Origin: Mugil cephalus
Taxonomy: Eukaryota > Chordata > Actinopteri > Mugiliformes > Mugilidae
NCBI RefSeq assembly: GCF_022458985.1
Contig: NC_061773.1
Span: forward strand, 20,618,001 to 20,682,000
Reading direction: 5' to 3'
DNA length: 64,000 nucleotides
Part shown: piece after piece, positions 29,701 through 43,127 of the stretch
Layout: every line of letters begins with the position of its first letter
Position numbering within the stretch: the first letter of the stretch is position 1
Made by a program: the position numbers and the translations under genes
Notes under the pieces: generated by a model
What the model was told of the DNA's origin: nothing
Databases searched by the model: none
Seen by the model: the letters and a program-made list of their open reading frames with translations, nothing else

Positions 29701-30073
29701 TTTATTCCAGTGCCCTCGTAAAAATATTTTAATATGAGCAGCCTAAAATTGCTTCTTCAGCAGAATCATGTGTATGGGCTACTATTGCACAAATTCAAAA
29801 TGCTCATTTGCGTCCAGCTCAATAATTAAAAAAATAAAAAATAAATTGTGAATAAAACTGTTGTCATTGTGTGTATTGAGTAATACAATAATCCAAAACT
29901 CTGTTAGTATGACAAATACATTGTGTAAAGCTCCTCTGCTGCCGGGCTATAAATAAAAATCGAAATCTGTCCCCTAATAATATCAATGACTGCTCACCTA
30001 AAAGTACTGGTGTAGGTGTAGTTCGTTTTCGAAAACACGCCAAACAGTTCTGTGCGGGTTGCCACGGTGAAGG

Positions 30074-30174
30074 ACTACATTACCCAGAAGCCCCGTCGAC
30101 CTGCTACAAGCTGGCTCCCTCCGCTCTGGGAGTGTTTCCCATTTAAACAAACACGGTCTTGCCGAAGATGGCGG
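30074..30174 (+). promoter_or_regulatory. ncoa3: ncoa3 core promoter: ZNF143-type and YY1-type sites
   Basis: ACTACATTACCCAGAAGCC at 30074-30092 closely resembles the ZNF143/STAF consensus. AAGATGGCGG at 30165-30174 matches the YY1 site often found at or just after the start of TATA-less genes. The donor of the non-coding first exon follows 55 bases later. The transcription start is inferred near 30140-30165. Confidence 0.65.
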
Positions 30175-30229
30175 AGAGTTTGTAGAGGCGTAAAAGAAAC
30201 TGCTCTACTCAATGAAAGCGTCGAAGCCG
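30165..30229 (+). other. ncoa3: ncoa3 non-coding first exon (5' edge approximate)
   Basis: A GC-rich segment ends in a consensus donor (GAAGCCG|GTGAGT at 30229/30230), and it lies just downstream of YY1 and ZNF143-like sites. The next supported ncoa3 exon is at 43880, leaving a 13.6 kb first intron. The link between the two is inferred from strand, position and the known NCOA3 gene plan. Confidence 0.6.
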
Positions 30230-33200
30230 GTGAGTTTTTTTTTAATTAAATAATTTATTTATTTTTTTGCAGTCGCTTCGCGATTCCGTTGTAGCCGAGC
30301 TTTGAATGCTCATACTAGTTCGTGTTTGTACGAGCAAATTTGTTACAGAGATAGTTGGTGTTGGCTCGACTGCGAGGAGCAGCCTGTGTTATTTAAGCTA
30401 CGGTGATACAACGAGCCACCTTACCTCTATTTGTCTATTTGTTATGGAATGTGTGTTGTGGTATTATTGTCTCCCCCGGCTTTAAATATTAAATAAATCA
30501 CACCGTGCCTTGTTGGTACGTCTTTCTCCTTTATTTTCGTGTTTCTGCTGGCGTCTCCATTATTCACCAGCTACAAAGTTTACGAGACACAGGCTCTGAT
30601 TCGCTGCTATAGCCTGGCTGGTAATACTCCGTAAAACACACTGCTCACTGAGTGAACTTGCTTGTCTTTTATAACCTAAATATTAACTTTGCAACGCCAC
30701 TGGATTCCGTTCATTGTCCGCGACGCGGCTGGATTGCGTTTTGTGTTGCCGTATTTTCTAGCAGACAGTCCGGTGAGTCCGCCTTGGGCTGCTTGAATCC
30801 TGCGTTCACAGCCAATGTTGGTGACTTGTCCTGCTCTCGGAAATGTCCATCGGTCGTTTGTTACCTGTGTTGAGCCTCCGCCGCGGATGTAATCGGAGAT
30901 TTATAAAAAAAAAAAAAAAAAAACACCAGAATACATGGCGAGGTGTCTTACTTTTTGTTCGCGGGTTCGCGGTTTCCTCACATTATGCTGTGACACACAA
31001 ATGCAACACGATTTGACAAATGGCAACAAGCTGACCTGGCTCTGGTGGAGTCATATGGGATCAGTAAAACGCTCTTAACACTGTCCTACACTGCTGACAA
31101 ACCAAACTTGAACTGACCTCCCCAGCGTGGCTGTTCTGCACAATCCACAGCATCTGTTATTTATTTTCTGTAGTGTATTGGAGATTGTAGTAGTGGGTAT
31201 AATGGTCCGTCCCATCCGGGTTTTCTTAAATCACATCTTGGTGCGTGTGTGTGTGTGTGTGTGTGTGGGAATCATGCAGACTGAGAGGAAGATAAACACT
31301 GGCCGGGTTCAGGCAGAGTCCTGGTTTGCTTTCTCTGTGCGTGACAAGGTGTAATGCTGAGTGCTCAGTTTTTGAGGTTGAGAGAGGACATTCTTGGAGA
31401 GCATGCTCCTGTACGGGCAAATTAGTAAGGTGGTAGGTTAGTCCTATGGCTGAGACGGTTGAATTCTAGGTGTGTTGACACACTCTTTGCCTCCGGGCTT
31501 CCCTGCCAATACTTGCAGGTATTAACATCTTGCTGCTTTCTTCTTTCTTTTTTGTGTTTGGTGTTTATCGTGCTCGCTCCCGAGTTTTCTTAACGTGATT
31601 TCACGCAGGACATTCGTTTAAAAATCTCCCGAAATGCACGCATGAAACGGTGTGCAGCTGGGAAATGAGCAAGTGAGAGCGGCCCATGGCGGCCTTCAGC
31701 CGTCAGATGAGCTAACTCGTCTTTATTTTGAGCCAGATAGACGGCAATTACTCAAGCCCCGCGTATGTGGCATTTTTGCAAGTGGTATAATGACCACTGT
31801 GGGAACCTGTCCAACGAGCTGCTTCTGCTCATATTCTTGGCAAATGGAGCCCCCTGTCCCCCATTCTCTGTCCCTTTATCTCCCACTTTCTTTCTCCCTC
31901 ACACAGGGTGTCAGGCTGTGTTAACAATGAATCAATCTTTGGGGGGATTCTTTGACTGCAGATGGGGTGCAGAAGTGACTGCGATGCTTGGCTTTCGCTC
32001 TTTGTCTGCCGGCCCCTGTGCTCTCAATAATTCATTAACTTATCACTTTTTCTCATGGGTCTGGGAGAAGTCTCTCGGTGGTCAAAGATCCCGTGATAAC
32101 GGCGACTGATTGATAACAAAGTGGACGTATATTTAGTGATGTTGCTTGGGTGATATCAGGCCTCGCATGTGGCGTGGAAGATGTGTCTGCATTGCAAATA
32201 ATAGACATCCATAGCTGCTCCATAGTGGAGTTATGAAAGCGGCTCCACTACACTGTTCTGTAAACAAGATACACATCATTGGATCTAGGTACAAAATGCA
32301 CTTTGTGGAGTCCATATACTGATGTTTAGTGATAGTGAAACAAACATTTTATCATAGTTACTTCTCCTCACAGTTTCTCTCTTTTTGTTTAATGGCGTCG
32401 GATGAATAAATGCGCTACGGTGTTTCTTCGAACTTCTAAAGACGGATCGGTTTCAGGCGGAGGGAAGAGACTTAAGTGAAGAGCATACCACTTCTGTGTG
32501 CCACTTTTTCTGATGACTTGTCTGATCTCTTTGTCAAGCTGCATTTTTGTGTCACCGATGTCTGAATGGATGGCATTCTTTGAGCGTTTCGTCAGTGTGT
32601 GCGCCTTGAGAGAAACCCGGAGACGGATAATACGTTTAGTCTCGAGTAACTGCCAATCGGTCATGTGGCGTACTTTCAATTTAAGATTAATAGGTGTGCG
32701 GATGAACAGTGGCCCTGAGAGTACTCTTGATGACACGGAGCTGAAAGGACAGCCCGGTTGTTTCACCTAATTGAAATATGACTCCTTGGTCTAAGTACTT
32801 TTTTTTTTTTTTTTTTTTGGCCACCAGTACAGGGAGCGCAGAGTTAGCCAAGGAAAACAGTCGCTCTCCAGTTGCTTTAAGATAATGGTGCATCCTGAAA
32901 GCGTTGGTAATCTTGTTTTCTTTGACAGTAATTTGATTTACCCTGGTCAGTTTCCCAGTCGAGTCAGAGTAGTCAACAGCGTTCGATTCTTCCGAAGATC
33001 AACTCTGACTTTGCTTTGACTTGTCATACGAGGTCGCTTTACAACCAGGTTGTGAGAATTCAGAAGTTTCCTGTGGTCAGCCCGGGCTGCGCAAAAACAT
33101 CCTGTTTAGTCCAGACATCTCAAGGTCAGCCGGGCGGCGACGATGATCTGCGTGTTATGTGTGCATACCACGCTCTGGTGTGCTGGTCTGGCAGATCTCA

Positions 33201-36200
33201 ACAGGTAGGTTTGCTTTTTTTTTTTTTTTTTTTCTGCCTACCTCTGGAGGAGCGCTAAATATAGAAATCTCTGCTGAACAAGACAGTCGTGTTTCCACTG
33301 CTAAAATATTTAAAGTTGCTTTGCCCAAACAAGTGAGAGTGAGCGTGTGCTGAAACCAGATAAACTGGAGAAAGCCGGAGCCAGCAGAGATCCGAGTCAA
33401 GTCAAGTGGTGCAGTTTGCACTCGGGAGTCTGTTTGAAGTCACATCTCATTCATCCAGCCCGTCCCCTCTTCCTCAACTCTGAGGTAAAAAACCCAAGTG
33501 TTAGGCTGGCGGAGCCATATGTGAGCCATGCACACTTCTAAAAAGCCAAACAGGCAGCCTGAAGCAATCATTGCACCCAATTCTAGTTTATAACCAGCGA
33601 GGATTTGGAACAGTTCTCCCTCTCGTCCCCATTGATTGGACGAAGGCAAGAGTTTATTAGGGAAGGGAGTGCCAAGAGCTTTGTCCCCCTCCCCTCTTTG
33701 CCCTTCCTCTTTAACTTCAACTCCCCCTTTAACTTTCGCTCCCCCAGCTGAAGAATGCTCGTAAAACGGGTTCACCTGAACAAGCCAGTGGGAGGGTAGA
33801 ACCCTGGCTCAGTTTTGTTACTATTGTAAAATGTTAGCAAGACCTTGTGTTTGTGTTTTGATTGAGGTCTCTTTTTTTTTTTTTTTTTTATTATTATTAT
33901 AAAAAAAAATGCTTTAGGGAGAGACGGCAGGGGTGAAAAAAAAGTTTGGTTTGAGAGATAACTGCTACCAGATGCTCCCTCTGTCTGTTTTTCAGCATAG
34001 AAGAAGAAGAAGGAGAAGAAGAAGAAGAAAGAGGCTGGTGAAGAGGGAAAGAGGAAAAAGAGATGCTCTCTTTTCTGAATGAACTTTTCAACTGCTCCAT
34101 ACGCACACTCCTATCTTAACTCGGTCTGCAGTGTTCTTTTCTTATGAATACTTTGCCTTCATTGAATGAAAATAAATAAATAAAGAGGTTGCTTCACCCC
34201 GGTCAGACCGAAAAATCTGTGTTGGACATGGCTTGAAGAACCCTGCACAGCACTTTCATTCTTGACGGCCACCCTATGTTCAGTGGTGACGACCTTTAAA
34301 AATGTCTTGCATCCATGTGTACGGAGTTAAACAGAAACCTAACTTTTATCCTTACATTATTCCAATTTGTAATTGAACCGTAGGGTGACATATTGTCATG
34401 AACTGGTCCAACACCGTGCGAATGTAGTTTTAAGTCGACCTGTTACACATCTGATGGAAGAAGTAGCTTTTAATTTTATTTGTTTTTAACCATAGCTCAC
34501 CTTTACTGATCCTTACAGTTCAACTGTGTGAAACGCGCAGTTTCTGTTGTTTACATTGCGTGTTCCTCTTTCTCTGCACATCTCCAAAATGAACCAGTTA
34601 GATGTTGGAAGTTATGTGGCAGCGGGGTGTGGTTGCTTTCTGGGTCCGTCTGGATTGAAAAGCAACTGCTGGCATGGCCCTGCAGTCGCGTAAATCGTAA
34701 GGGGATATGAGACCATGCGAAGCCCGGGAACTGTGCGGGCACGGTCTCCTAGTCCATGTGAAATTTACAATCTCTTTCATGGGAGAGAAAATGGCACAGG
34801 TTGCAATAGGTATGTGGACATTTGCTCACGGTGCTGTGCTCAACGGCCATCTTTGTTTTCCACTGTGATTTTTTTTTTTTTTTTTTTTTTTGCTTTACTG
34901 CAGCCTTGAGTTCAAAGAGAAGTCAAGTCATGAATGACAGGCGTTCAGGCCGTCGTTAAAGGCTCCAGACTTATTACACCATGTCAACACTGGGAAGCCA
35001 TGTGTCACGTAATTTATTGCACTTATTTTTTAATTGGCCAGATTTATTTTTCACTCCTTTCCGGATAAAATGGAAAATGCCCCCCCCCCTCGTCATTACG
35101 GTTCCTCGCTATGCCTGGTGGCGTCACCCCTGTTTATGTGGCTCGTCGTTAAGGCAACACTCTAATCAAAAGGTTGCTGCTCTGGAGCTTATTGTCGTCC
35201 CCCAGAATAGCAGGGCTCACACTTGCCTCCTGACGCGGCCGCTCAAGTCTCCGATTCGGTATTTTTTTTTTTTTTTGTATAGTTTGGCAAGCGATCGGCG
35301 TGTTTCCATTTAGCCGCGTTTTATGGTTCGCTCCTATATGCACATCTGATTGCAGTTGCCGCAGTGGAACAAATGATTCTGCGCGAGCGTGGAAGTGTAC
35401 CCAAAAATAGGAGACGTGAAGGTCCCCGTTCAATTAGCGCCGGTCTCACGGCTGTTGAGGTCCTTTTTGTGTTCCATGTGGTCACTCTTGGGATTGAAGG
35501 GGAAGCTGTAGGTTATTTAAAGACATTTGTAAGTTTGATTTCAACCGTTTTGAGGGGCCAAAAGCCTCTGTGTGGATTATTTTAGGTATTTCTTAAATAA
35601 AGAAATTTAGACTATAACATAACATTCAACTTAAATCTTGATTTTAAATTTAAGTTAAAATGTAAAAATCTTTGAGGGGGAAAGAATTCGAGCAACTCGG
35701 CCGGAGCAGCTTTTTCTTTCTTTCTTTCAGTAAACACACGGTTCAACCCTGGCACATTTTCTTGCATTATATGGAAATGTGGTCTATGGACCACAGTGGG
35801 AGAATTTATGACTTGACAAAAGTCCAGTCCAAGTCACAGTGCGCGCTCCGTATGTCGACATCGCAAAATAAACAGGCGGCCGTGTATTTATTTGTGTCAT
35901 AGTATGGGTTTTTTTTTTATCATTTGAAAGCCTTTCTGGACCCATTAAATTCACCGTCGCTTCGAGGCTGTACGGGGTCTCCTCTCTCGCGTTCCACGTA
36001 GGCAGAGCGTCCGCTCGGTCGGCCTGCGCCGTCCTTTGCTTTTCCCCTTACAGTGCGAAAGGACTTGATTAGCGGGGCAGGCTTAATCACTCAGCAGATG
36101 GGACAGAGTGCAGTGTCACCAAGACAAAAACAAACTGACAGTTGGATTATGGCTCGCCATGTGTGTCTGTGTCTGTGTGTGTGTGTGTGTGTGTGCGCGT

Positions 36201-37488
36201 GTGCACACGTGTGCCTCGGCCCGGTCAGCTTTGATTTGATTCCTAAACACATCTCCAGGTGTTGGGATGCAAACGCAAGCAAAGCCCCGAGTCTCTTTTC
36301 CCCCCACTTACCTTGCGATCCCCTATTTCTACCTTGTCTCATAAGTCATCTGAAGCCATCTGTGTAAATCATTGCAGGTAAAAGACCATTAAAAAAAAAT
36401 TGAAAACCAAAATCTTTAGTAGTGCACTTCATCAAGCGCGCAGGGATTCATTTGTAAGCAGTTGGAATTTGAAATGGCACAAACTAAAATGGTCTCTACT
36501 GACATCGGGGCGTAAAACGATCCCGGTTTGATTCTCCGATTTTTGGATAATCCCTTCTTCCTGACAAAGCGCCGTTATTGATAGTTTCTTCAAACCCACT
36601 TCCCCCCTCAAACCCCGTTTCTGGAATCTTTTTTTCACCTCGGCTCTTGTCAACACGTGGAACTGCTCGGCTGAAAGAAAGGACACGGAGTAGTGAGGAG
36701 GGGGGGAAAAATTTGGCTCCGAAAGTTGTGAAACTGGCGTCGGACCATCTTTTTTTGAGAGGAATTCTTTGCCGGGGTCGGAGTTCAGGCGCGGCAGCGT
36801 GGCGCTGTGATTGGCTGAGGAAAGGTGAAATGAAAACCACAGTAAACTTTTGACCCCGGCGCAGGAGCGCTGCAGGAACGCCCAGGCTCAGCTCTGGCGT
36901 GGTGGAACAGAGCCTGCTCTTTTCCTGTGTTTACTCCACCAATCCAACAGGGACGGTGGGGAGAAAGAGGAGGGGGGAGGGAGCACGGAGAGGGAGGAGA
37001 GAAAGACACAAGAGCGAAAGGGAGGGAGGGAGGGAAGGGAGAGAGAGAGAGAAAGTCGTCAGTGGCACAGTTGAAACGTGTCCACAGAAACTCACACTGC
37101 TCCTGAGCAACAAAGTCACAATATTTAATATCGATGTCGAGCCATTTAAAAATAGCCGAAAGTAATTTGAGTGTTTAACATAGCTTCACACTAAATTATC
37201 TGTGGCCGTGTGAGATTTGTTGGATTGCGGCAGCTGGATCTGTTGCTGGTGTAGATGTGTGTGTGTTTGTGTGTGTATGTAGATGTGTGTGTGTGTGTTA
37301 TCGGACTGGGCAGCGTAGTTTCTGATCAGGCCCTGGTGTTCTGGCTCCCCAGATAAAAGGCTGTTTAGCCATTGATTAATGAACTCATTTCCATAATATT
37401 AGCCTTCTGTGATCGCGGCCGACTTCATTTTGTTTGGTCGCCGTGGTCTGTCCTGAACAATGCTGCGTCCTCACGCTTATCGCCTTGC

Positions 37489-37538
<50 letters not shown>

Positions 37539-37689
37539 CATGTCAAGCTTATAGAAAATGAAAGGATTATTACAGTGGCGCTATGCGTTGAGTTGAGCTG
37601 GTTGTGTCTGCGCCCGTGTGGGTCCTATCCCCTTCCTTTCTATTCTTTGTCTGTATTAATGATGGATAGTTGGAGGAGATGCCTGTGTG

Positions 37690-37724
<35 letters not shown>

Positions 37725-40700
37725 GGAATCTGCCATCCCTTTGTTTTCACCTTCATTTATTTTCCCTGGTTTTTCTACACGTTGCAGTTTGTGTGAGAAA
37801 AATGGGGAGATGCGCACACAGCCGGTCCCAGCACTTCTCTTCTGTGTTGTGTGCGTTGGGTAAGGGATGTTTTTTTTTTATTTATATATATATATATATA
37901 TAATTTTTTTTCTAGAGGAAACGAGCAATTCTATGGAGGTAGTTTTCCCCTGGGCTTTGAACTACACCCTCTTCCCCACCACATTCATCTCTGGACATCA
38001 TGTACTGCCGATTCTTTTTATGTGGCACAATTCTTAACACAATTAACGTCAACGGCTCGTTGTTTTGCAGCCAGCGTAAACCAGTCGCAGATGCGTTTTT
38101 AACTGTTTAAAATATTCATTTTTCTCTATAGAATAGACCGTCCAGATGCACAGCTCGTAGCTTTATTTGCGTTTTATTGCACGATTGGTGGATAAGTTTT
38201 TCCGTAAACACAGAGGCTTCGTTTTCTGTTTGATGTAAATGCTTCTGAAATGTTTCACAATCTGTTTCTGTCCGCTTCACCAAGCCGCGACTCCCCTGTC
38301 CCCCTTTTCTCACATTTGCGTCACCGCCACGTTTTTCGAAGGTGTGCTTCGTTCTGCAGCGGACCGCTTCGTGAATGATAAAATAATATTAACTCTAATT
38401 CAATCAAGCTTGTTGAGACTTTTTTTTATTTTATTATTCAAATTTGAAAGACCCATCTCATGAATTCGTTGGCGAAACGGAGATGGTTTAATTTTTGACA
38501 CTTCACGACGACGTCCTGGTGCCGAAGGACCTTCACGTTTAAAGTGTGCGGTGACACAAAGAGCAATGTCTGCAGACAAATAAAAGACACAGTCCCCCCC
38601 ACCCCCCTTTCGCTTTTAAAGCCTTGCTGGAATTTCACAGCTGCATCTCCATCTAAAAGGAGGCTTTTCGTGAACAATTTACAGCTTCGCGTTTTCAAAA
38701 TCCACACTTGCGCACACATGCTTCACACATGTCCTCCTCATCCCCGTTCCCGAATCTCATTGTGTGGCAGCGCTCTCCATCTTGCCATCAAAACGCTGGG
38801 CTCCGTTTCAGTCCCGTTAGCCCGCGTTTCATTAAAATCATGTGTAATGTTGGCAGGAAATGGGATAATAAGCAATATTCGGCAGCGACAATGGTGCATT
38901 CAACTGTATGAAAAATTGTTTGCTTCTGGAAGTCGTCTTTCCTTGCAATTAAAGGGGAAACCCCCGAATGTCAAGATGATGAATGGCAGCAAAACAAACT
39001 TTAATTTTGTTCTAAATGAAATGACAGGGCATCAGTGTGGCCCGTGCCTCGTTTGTATTTTGTGCCATTTATTAAAAAAAGGGAAAATGGTGAGACATTT
39101 GCGATTCCTGGATGGACGCCGCCGCCGCATCCACGTTCCAGTCACTGCAGGTGTGTGATTCCTTCCGTTTCGAAACGTTTCATTAAAAATTTGATCTGAT
39201 TGTTTGTTCCAGATTTTATTTACATTCGCTTGCGCAGAGCTTCCTGCTTTCTGTCCCTCCAACTGATGGAAGTTTTATTAAAGAGCGTTTTTTGTTTCGT
39301 TTTCTGGCTTTGAAGTCGATTCCTTGTTGTTTTTTCTTCTTTTTTTTTCCCCTTGTTTACGGTCAGAAGTGTTTGCGCTGCTTTCTTGGTTAGTGTCATG
39401 TCACTGACTCTAAAGTTTACCATTTGATAAACCTCTTGCTGAACCACTTCGCTCAGCTTTTCTTGTCTGAATGCGCCAGATCAAACGTGCAAAGAGCAGA
39501 TGAAACATTGTGCTAGTAAATGTGTTGCACATGATACCTAGCTAACATGAGTGTGGTTATTTCTCAGCACGACTGCGCTTTCTCTTTGTTGGCGTCTGTT
39601 AGAGGTGGGTCACGTGACGCGCCGCTTCCCACAGCACTAACTAACATCTGAGGCGAAGCCGAGAATAACATTGTAGCGTTTCCCTTAAGTATTGTGCGGT
39701 TTTTGTAAATCATCCTGAAAAGATGGCGATTTATTTAGGTTCATGCACCGAAAGCCGTTTGAAACGTCCACGCTTTGGTGTGGTCTGACAGCTTAGCTGT
39801 AGCTCACAGTCCATGCAACTTTTTTTTTATTTGTGGGGTTTTTTTTGTGTCAGCTTGGATTCAACAAACCAATGGCTGCAGAATAAAATTTCCCACAGAG
39901 ACGCTGTTGACACTGTTGGGGTAGGTGGCATCTCCAGTTGCACTTAGCCCGCTATATGGCTGGTTTTATGCTTGACGGGAGGTGGAGAGCTTCTTTGAAG
40001 GAAAACAGGAAGTCATTCTGTCCTTTTGTTTCCTTTTTGCACTTGATGTCCCAGACGGCAATGGGCACCTTTTGTTACTTTATTACTTTGCCTCTGCAGT
40101 ATCCGTGTGTGTGTGTGTGTGTGTGTGTTTGAATGCAGTGAAGTAAAGATGCTAAATGTTTTTTTCGAGCAACTAAGATCTTTCATGATTCAAAATTAAA
40201 TACTGGTTTCGGTTCAGGCTTCTTCGTCAACACACCTCTTCTTCTTGCTCTTCAGTGCGTTTTTGGGGATCTATAACTGTGTGTGTGTGTGTGCGCCCCC
40301 ACTTTGTCAGATCTTTGTTTTGGGTGGGCCAGTGTTTATTGTTGGGTCTGTTACTCTTTGTCTCGGGGAGCTCAGATTGCAGGCTTTATTTCAGGCTGAG
40401 CAGGAATGTCCTCCTCACTATTCTGGTCATGACTGACTGACACTGCTGCTGCTGCTGCTGCTGCTGCTCTGGCCTTTTAGTCAAACCACTCTGGATAGAA
40501 ATGCTGCATTTTTTTTTTAATAACTTTTACTGAAATGATTCGATGCAGTTTTCGATTTGTACCAGGTTTACAGTAACAGTAACAAGGTTACCGTCATCAA
40601 GTCACTAAAAGAGTAAGCATGTTTGTTAGATATCTAAAAGTTTTGTACTTGCCAGTCAAAAACAGTAGTTCCTTTGAGAAGAAAATCATTGCGGTTTGAT

Positions 40701-43096
40701 TTTTGGGGGGTAGGTGGCAAGAGGAAGCAAAAAATCTCTCGGTCAAAGAGGTTTGTAGTGGTTTTAAAAACGACTCTGTCCTTAAGCTGAGATGCGTTCG
40801 TCGTGATCTGCAAATTGTGTTTTGATACCGACTTGCGGAGCTGAAGTAAGGAACCGTTATTAATAAAACTAACCAATACTGACCTAATTACAGGACAAAA
40901 ATAAACACCTGCAGTGTTTATTTTGCATATCGCTGCACTCCTGGACTCCTGCCTCGCAGCTTCCTTCAGATAATGTCGGTGTTTACACTCATCTGTCGGT
41001 GCAACTTTCTGCAGTTAATAACTGTGGCGATATTATTAGTTTATCATAATCCGATAATGGGTGTTACCTCGACTTGGGTCAGCTGTCAGCTGGTCATGTT
41101 AATCTGGGCATTGGAGCCACTCACCGCCTCAGACTATGGGCGTGAGGGGGTGGACCGTCCACAGAGCGGCTGGAGGAGGAAGACACTCTCTCCAGAAAAC
41201 ATGATGGTCCCATGACCTGCGGGTGTCGTTTTTAGCTTTGTTACGGTTGACAGGTTTTCAGCATTTTGAACTCTCCGGTGTTATTATTGTCTAGAGAACA
41301 TAAGCACTTGAATGTTTGCATATAAATAATTTAGTTGGAAGATACAACAAAAACTAAATTCACTAAACTACAACAGGGTCAGAAACAGTATATGTAGTAT
41401 GTGTACAGCATGTAAATACAAAAAAGTTTGTATAACAAAGGTATAATAGGATATTGCACAGTACTATTTACACAGGACGACATATTGCACGGCAACAGCA
41501 CAGAGGTGAAAGTGGAGCCGTCCTGTGTGGATGTAGAGAATGGAAAGGTACCAGTCCTCAAGTGTTTTCAGTTTAGTCAAAGTTCATAAACTCCGACTAC
41601 AGCCACCATTAAAAAGTGTCTTCGGCATTAATATCTCAGTTGATTTTTTGTTGAGACGACGGTTTCGGGTTAACGTGACTCATATGTGCTGCAGAGAAAC
41701 TGACTGCAGCCGCAAAGTTTTGTTCTGATTATTATTTTGGGTGTTGGTTTAAATGTATTTTTTGTATCTGCTGTTTGATTCTTCAGAAGGTAGAACCACT
41801 GACTTATCTACAGAAGCCTCGTCTGTTTGTTTTACCTGCACGTTTCCCTTGTGAACACTTTCTAGCACAACTAGCTGGAAGGAACCCTTTTTTAAACCAC
41901 GCTCGCAGCACTGAAGGCGTCCTGCTAAGGTTGCAGATACCTCTGGGTGCTCCTCCAAAACGGATCTGGCAGACGACTGCAGTCTACAACTTTGCTTCCT
42001 ACTGCTGCATTACTGCACACTACAGAAGCCAGCGTTGCACATTATGTAAGCTTCTGTTGTGCAAGATTTCAGTGTGACTTGAATATTTTAAAAAGCGTCA
42101 CGTTGAGGTCAGACTTAATAAGGCTTTTTTCTGGTTGAAATAAAAAACGGAGCCAAGGAAGTGTTGTTAATGAACTGAGACCGAGTCAAATGATCAGCAT
42201 GGATGGCGGCGCGAAAAACGTTTCTGAAATGTAACCACCACTAGAGCTGTGTGCAAGCGTCTCCTTTCTCTTCCCCTCCCCCTCACTGTATCCCCTCCTC
42301 CTTCCTCTTTTTATTCTACTCGGTTTGCCTTGACTCCTCCTCCGCCTCCTGTGGTCCATATTCATATGAGTGCTTATATCTCCTGCTCTGAATTACACTT
42401 CGCTTCCAGAGGCTCCTTGTGCTGCACGTGTTTGTAAAACCAGTGCAGAAAACACAGGGATTAACAAAGTTTAACAATAAATTAATTAATAAAAAAAAAA
42501 AAACAAATGGATGTCCCTTTGCACGGGGTGATTTTCAGTCACCGTTTCTGTAAATTATTGATCTGTTGTTATTAACAGTTGCCACAGAATTATTGAACCG
42601 TGAGATGGCTGATAAAAAGGGAAACGCTTTGCTGTTGTTGTTGTATTTAAATAATTTAGCTGCAGCATTAGCTCAGTTGCAGCTCCGTGTTTAGGGCCGA
42701 TGTGATCAGTGGCCTGTGGTGGAGGAATACACACTGTGGACTCTGTAGCAGACGTGCAACTCGCACACAGCCTCTGTTATAGATGTGATGACCGTGAGCC
42801 AGAACGACGAAAGACGAGAATGTCTCTCGACGGCATTTATCGTATTAGTTTGCGAGTCTATTTTATATTTAGCCTGTCTTCGGATCATGGCAGTGGATGT
42901 TTTTCAGTTAATTTAGATTATGAAGAATTTGCGTTTAGCGTGTGTGATTATTCTCAGATTTCACGACGGAAAGAACATCCGACGGGCTTATCTGCGGCAG
43001 TGGGACCGTGGTGCTAAAGGTCGGCGCCGGTTTTGGGGAGTAGTTTGTATCCAAACACCCTTTTGACAGTTTTCTCGATAATAATAATTTTGGCTC

Positions 43097-43127
<31 letters not shown>

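Larger units (their letters stand above)
24420..30060. other. zmynd8-ncoa3 divergent intergenic region
   Basis: No protein gene was recognised in about 5.6 kb. It contains the Tc1-like element at 25360-26752, an AT-rich repeat-like stretch with recurring GTGCAAT words (27480-27860), and a 19-bp duplication (28829-28847 and 28852-28870). It also has one copy of a 22-bp sequence repeated in ncoa3 intron 1 (27069-27090). The rest is unremarkable. Confidence 0.65.

Noticed and set aside
41379..41530. Segment with ATTGCACAG words resembling a fish repeat tail
   Set aside because: No ends or second copy in the window; evidence too weak.
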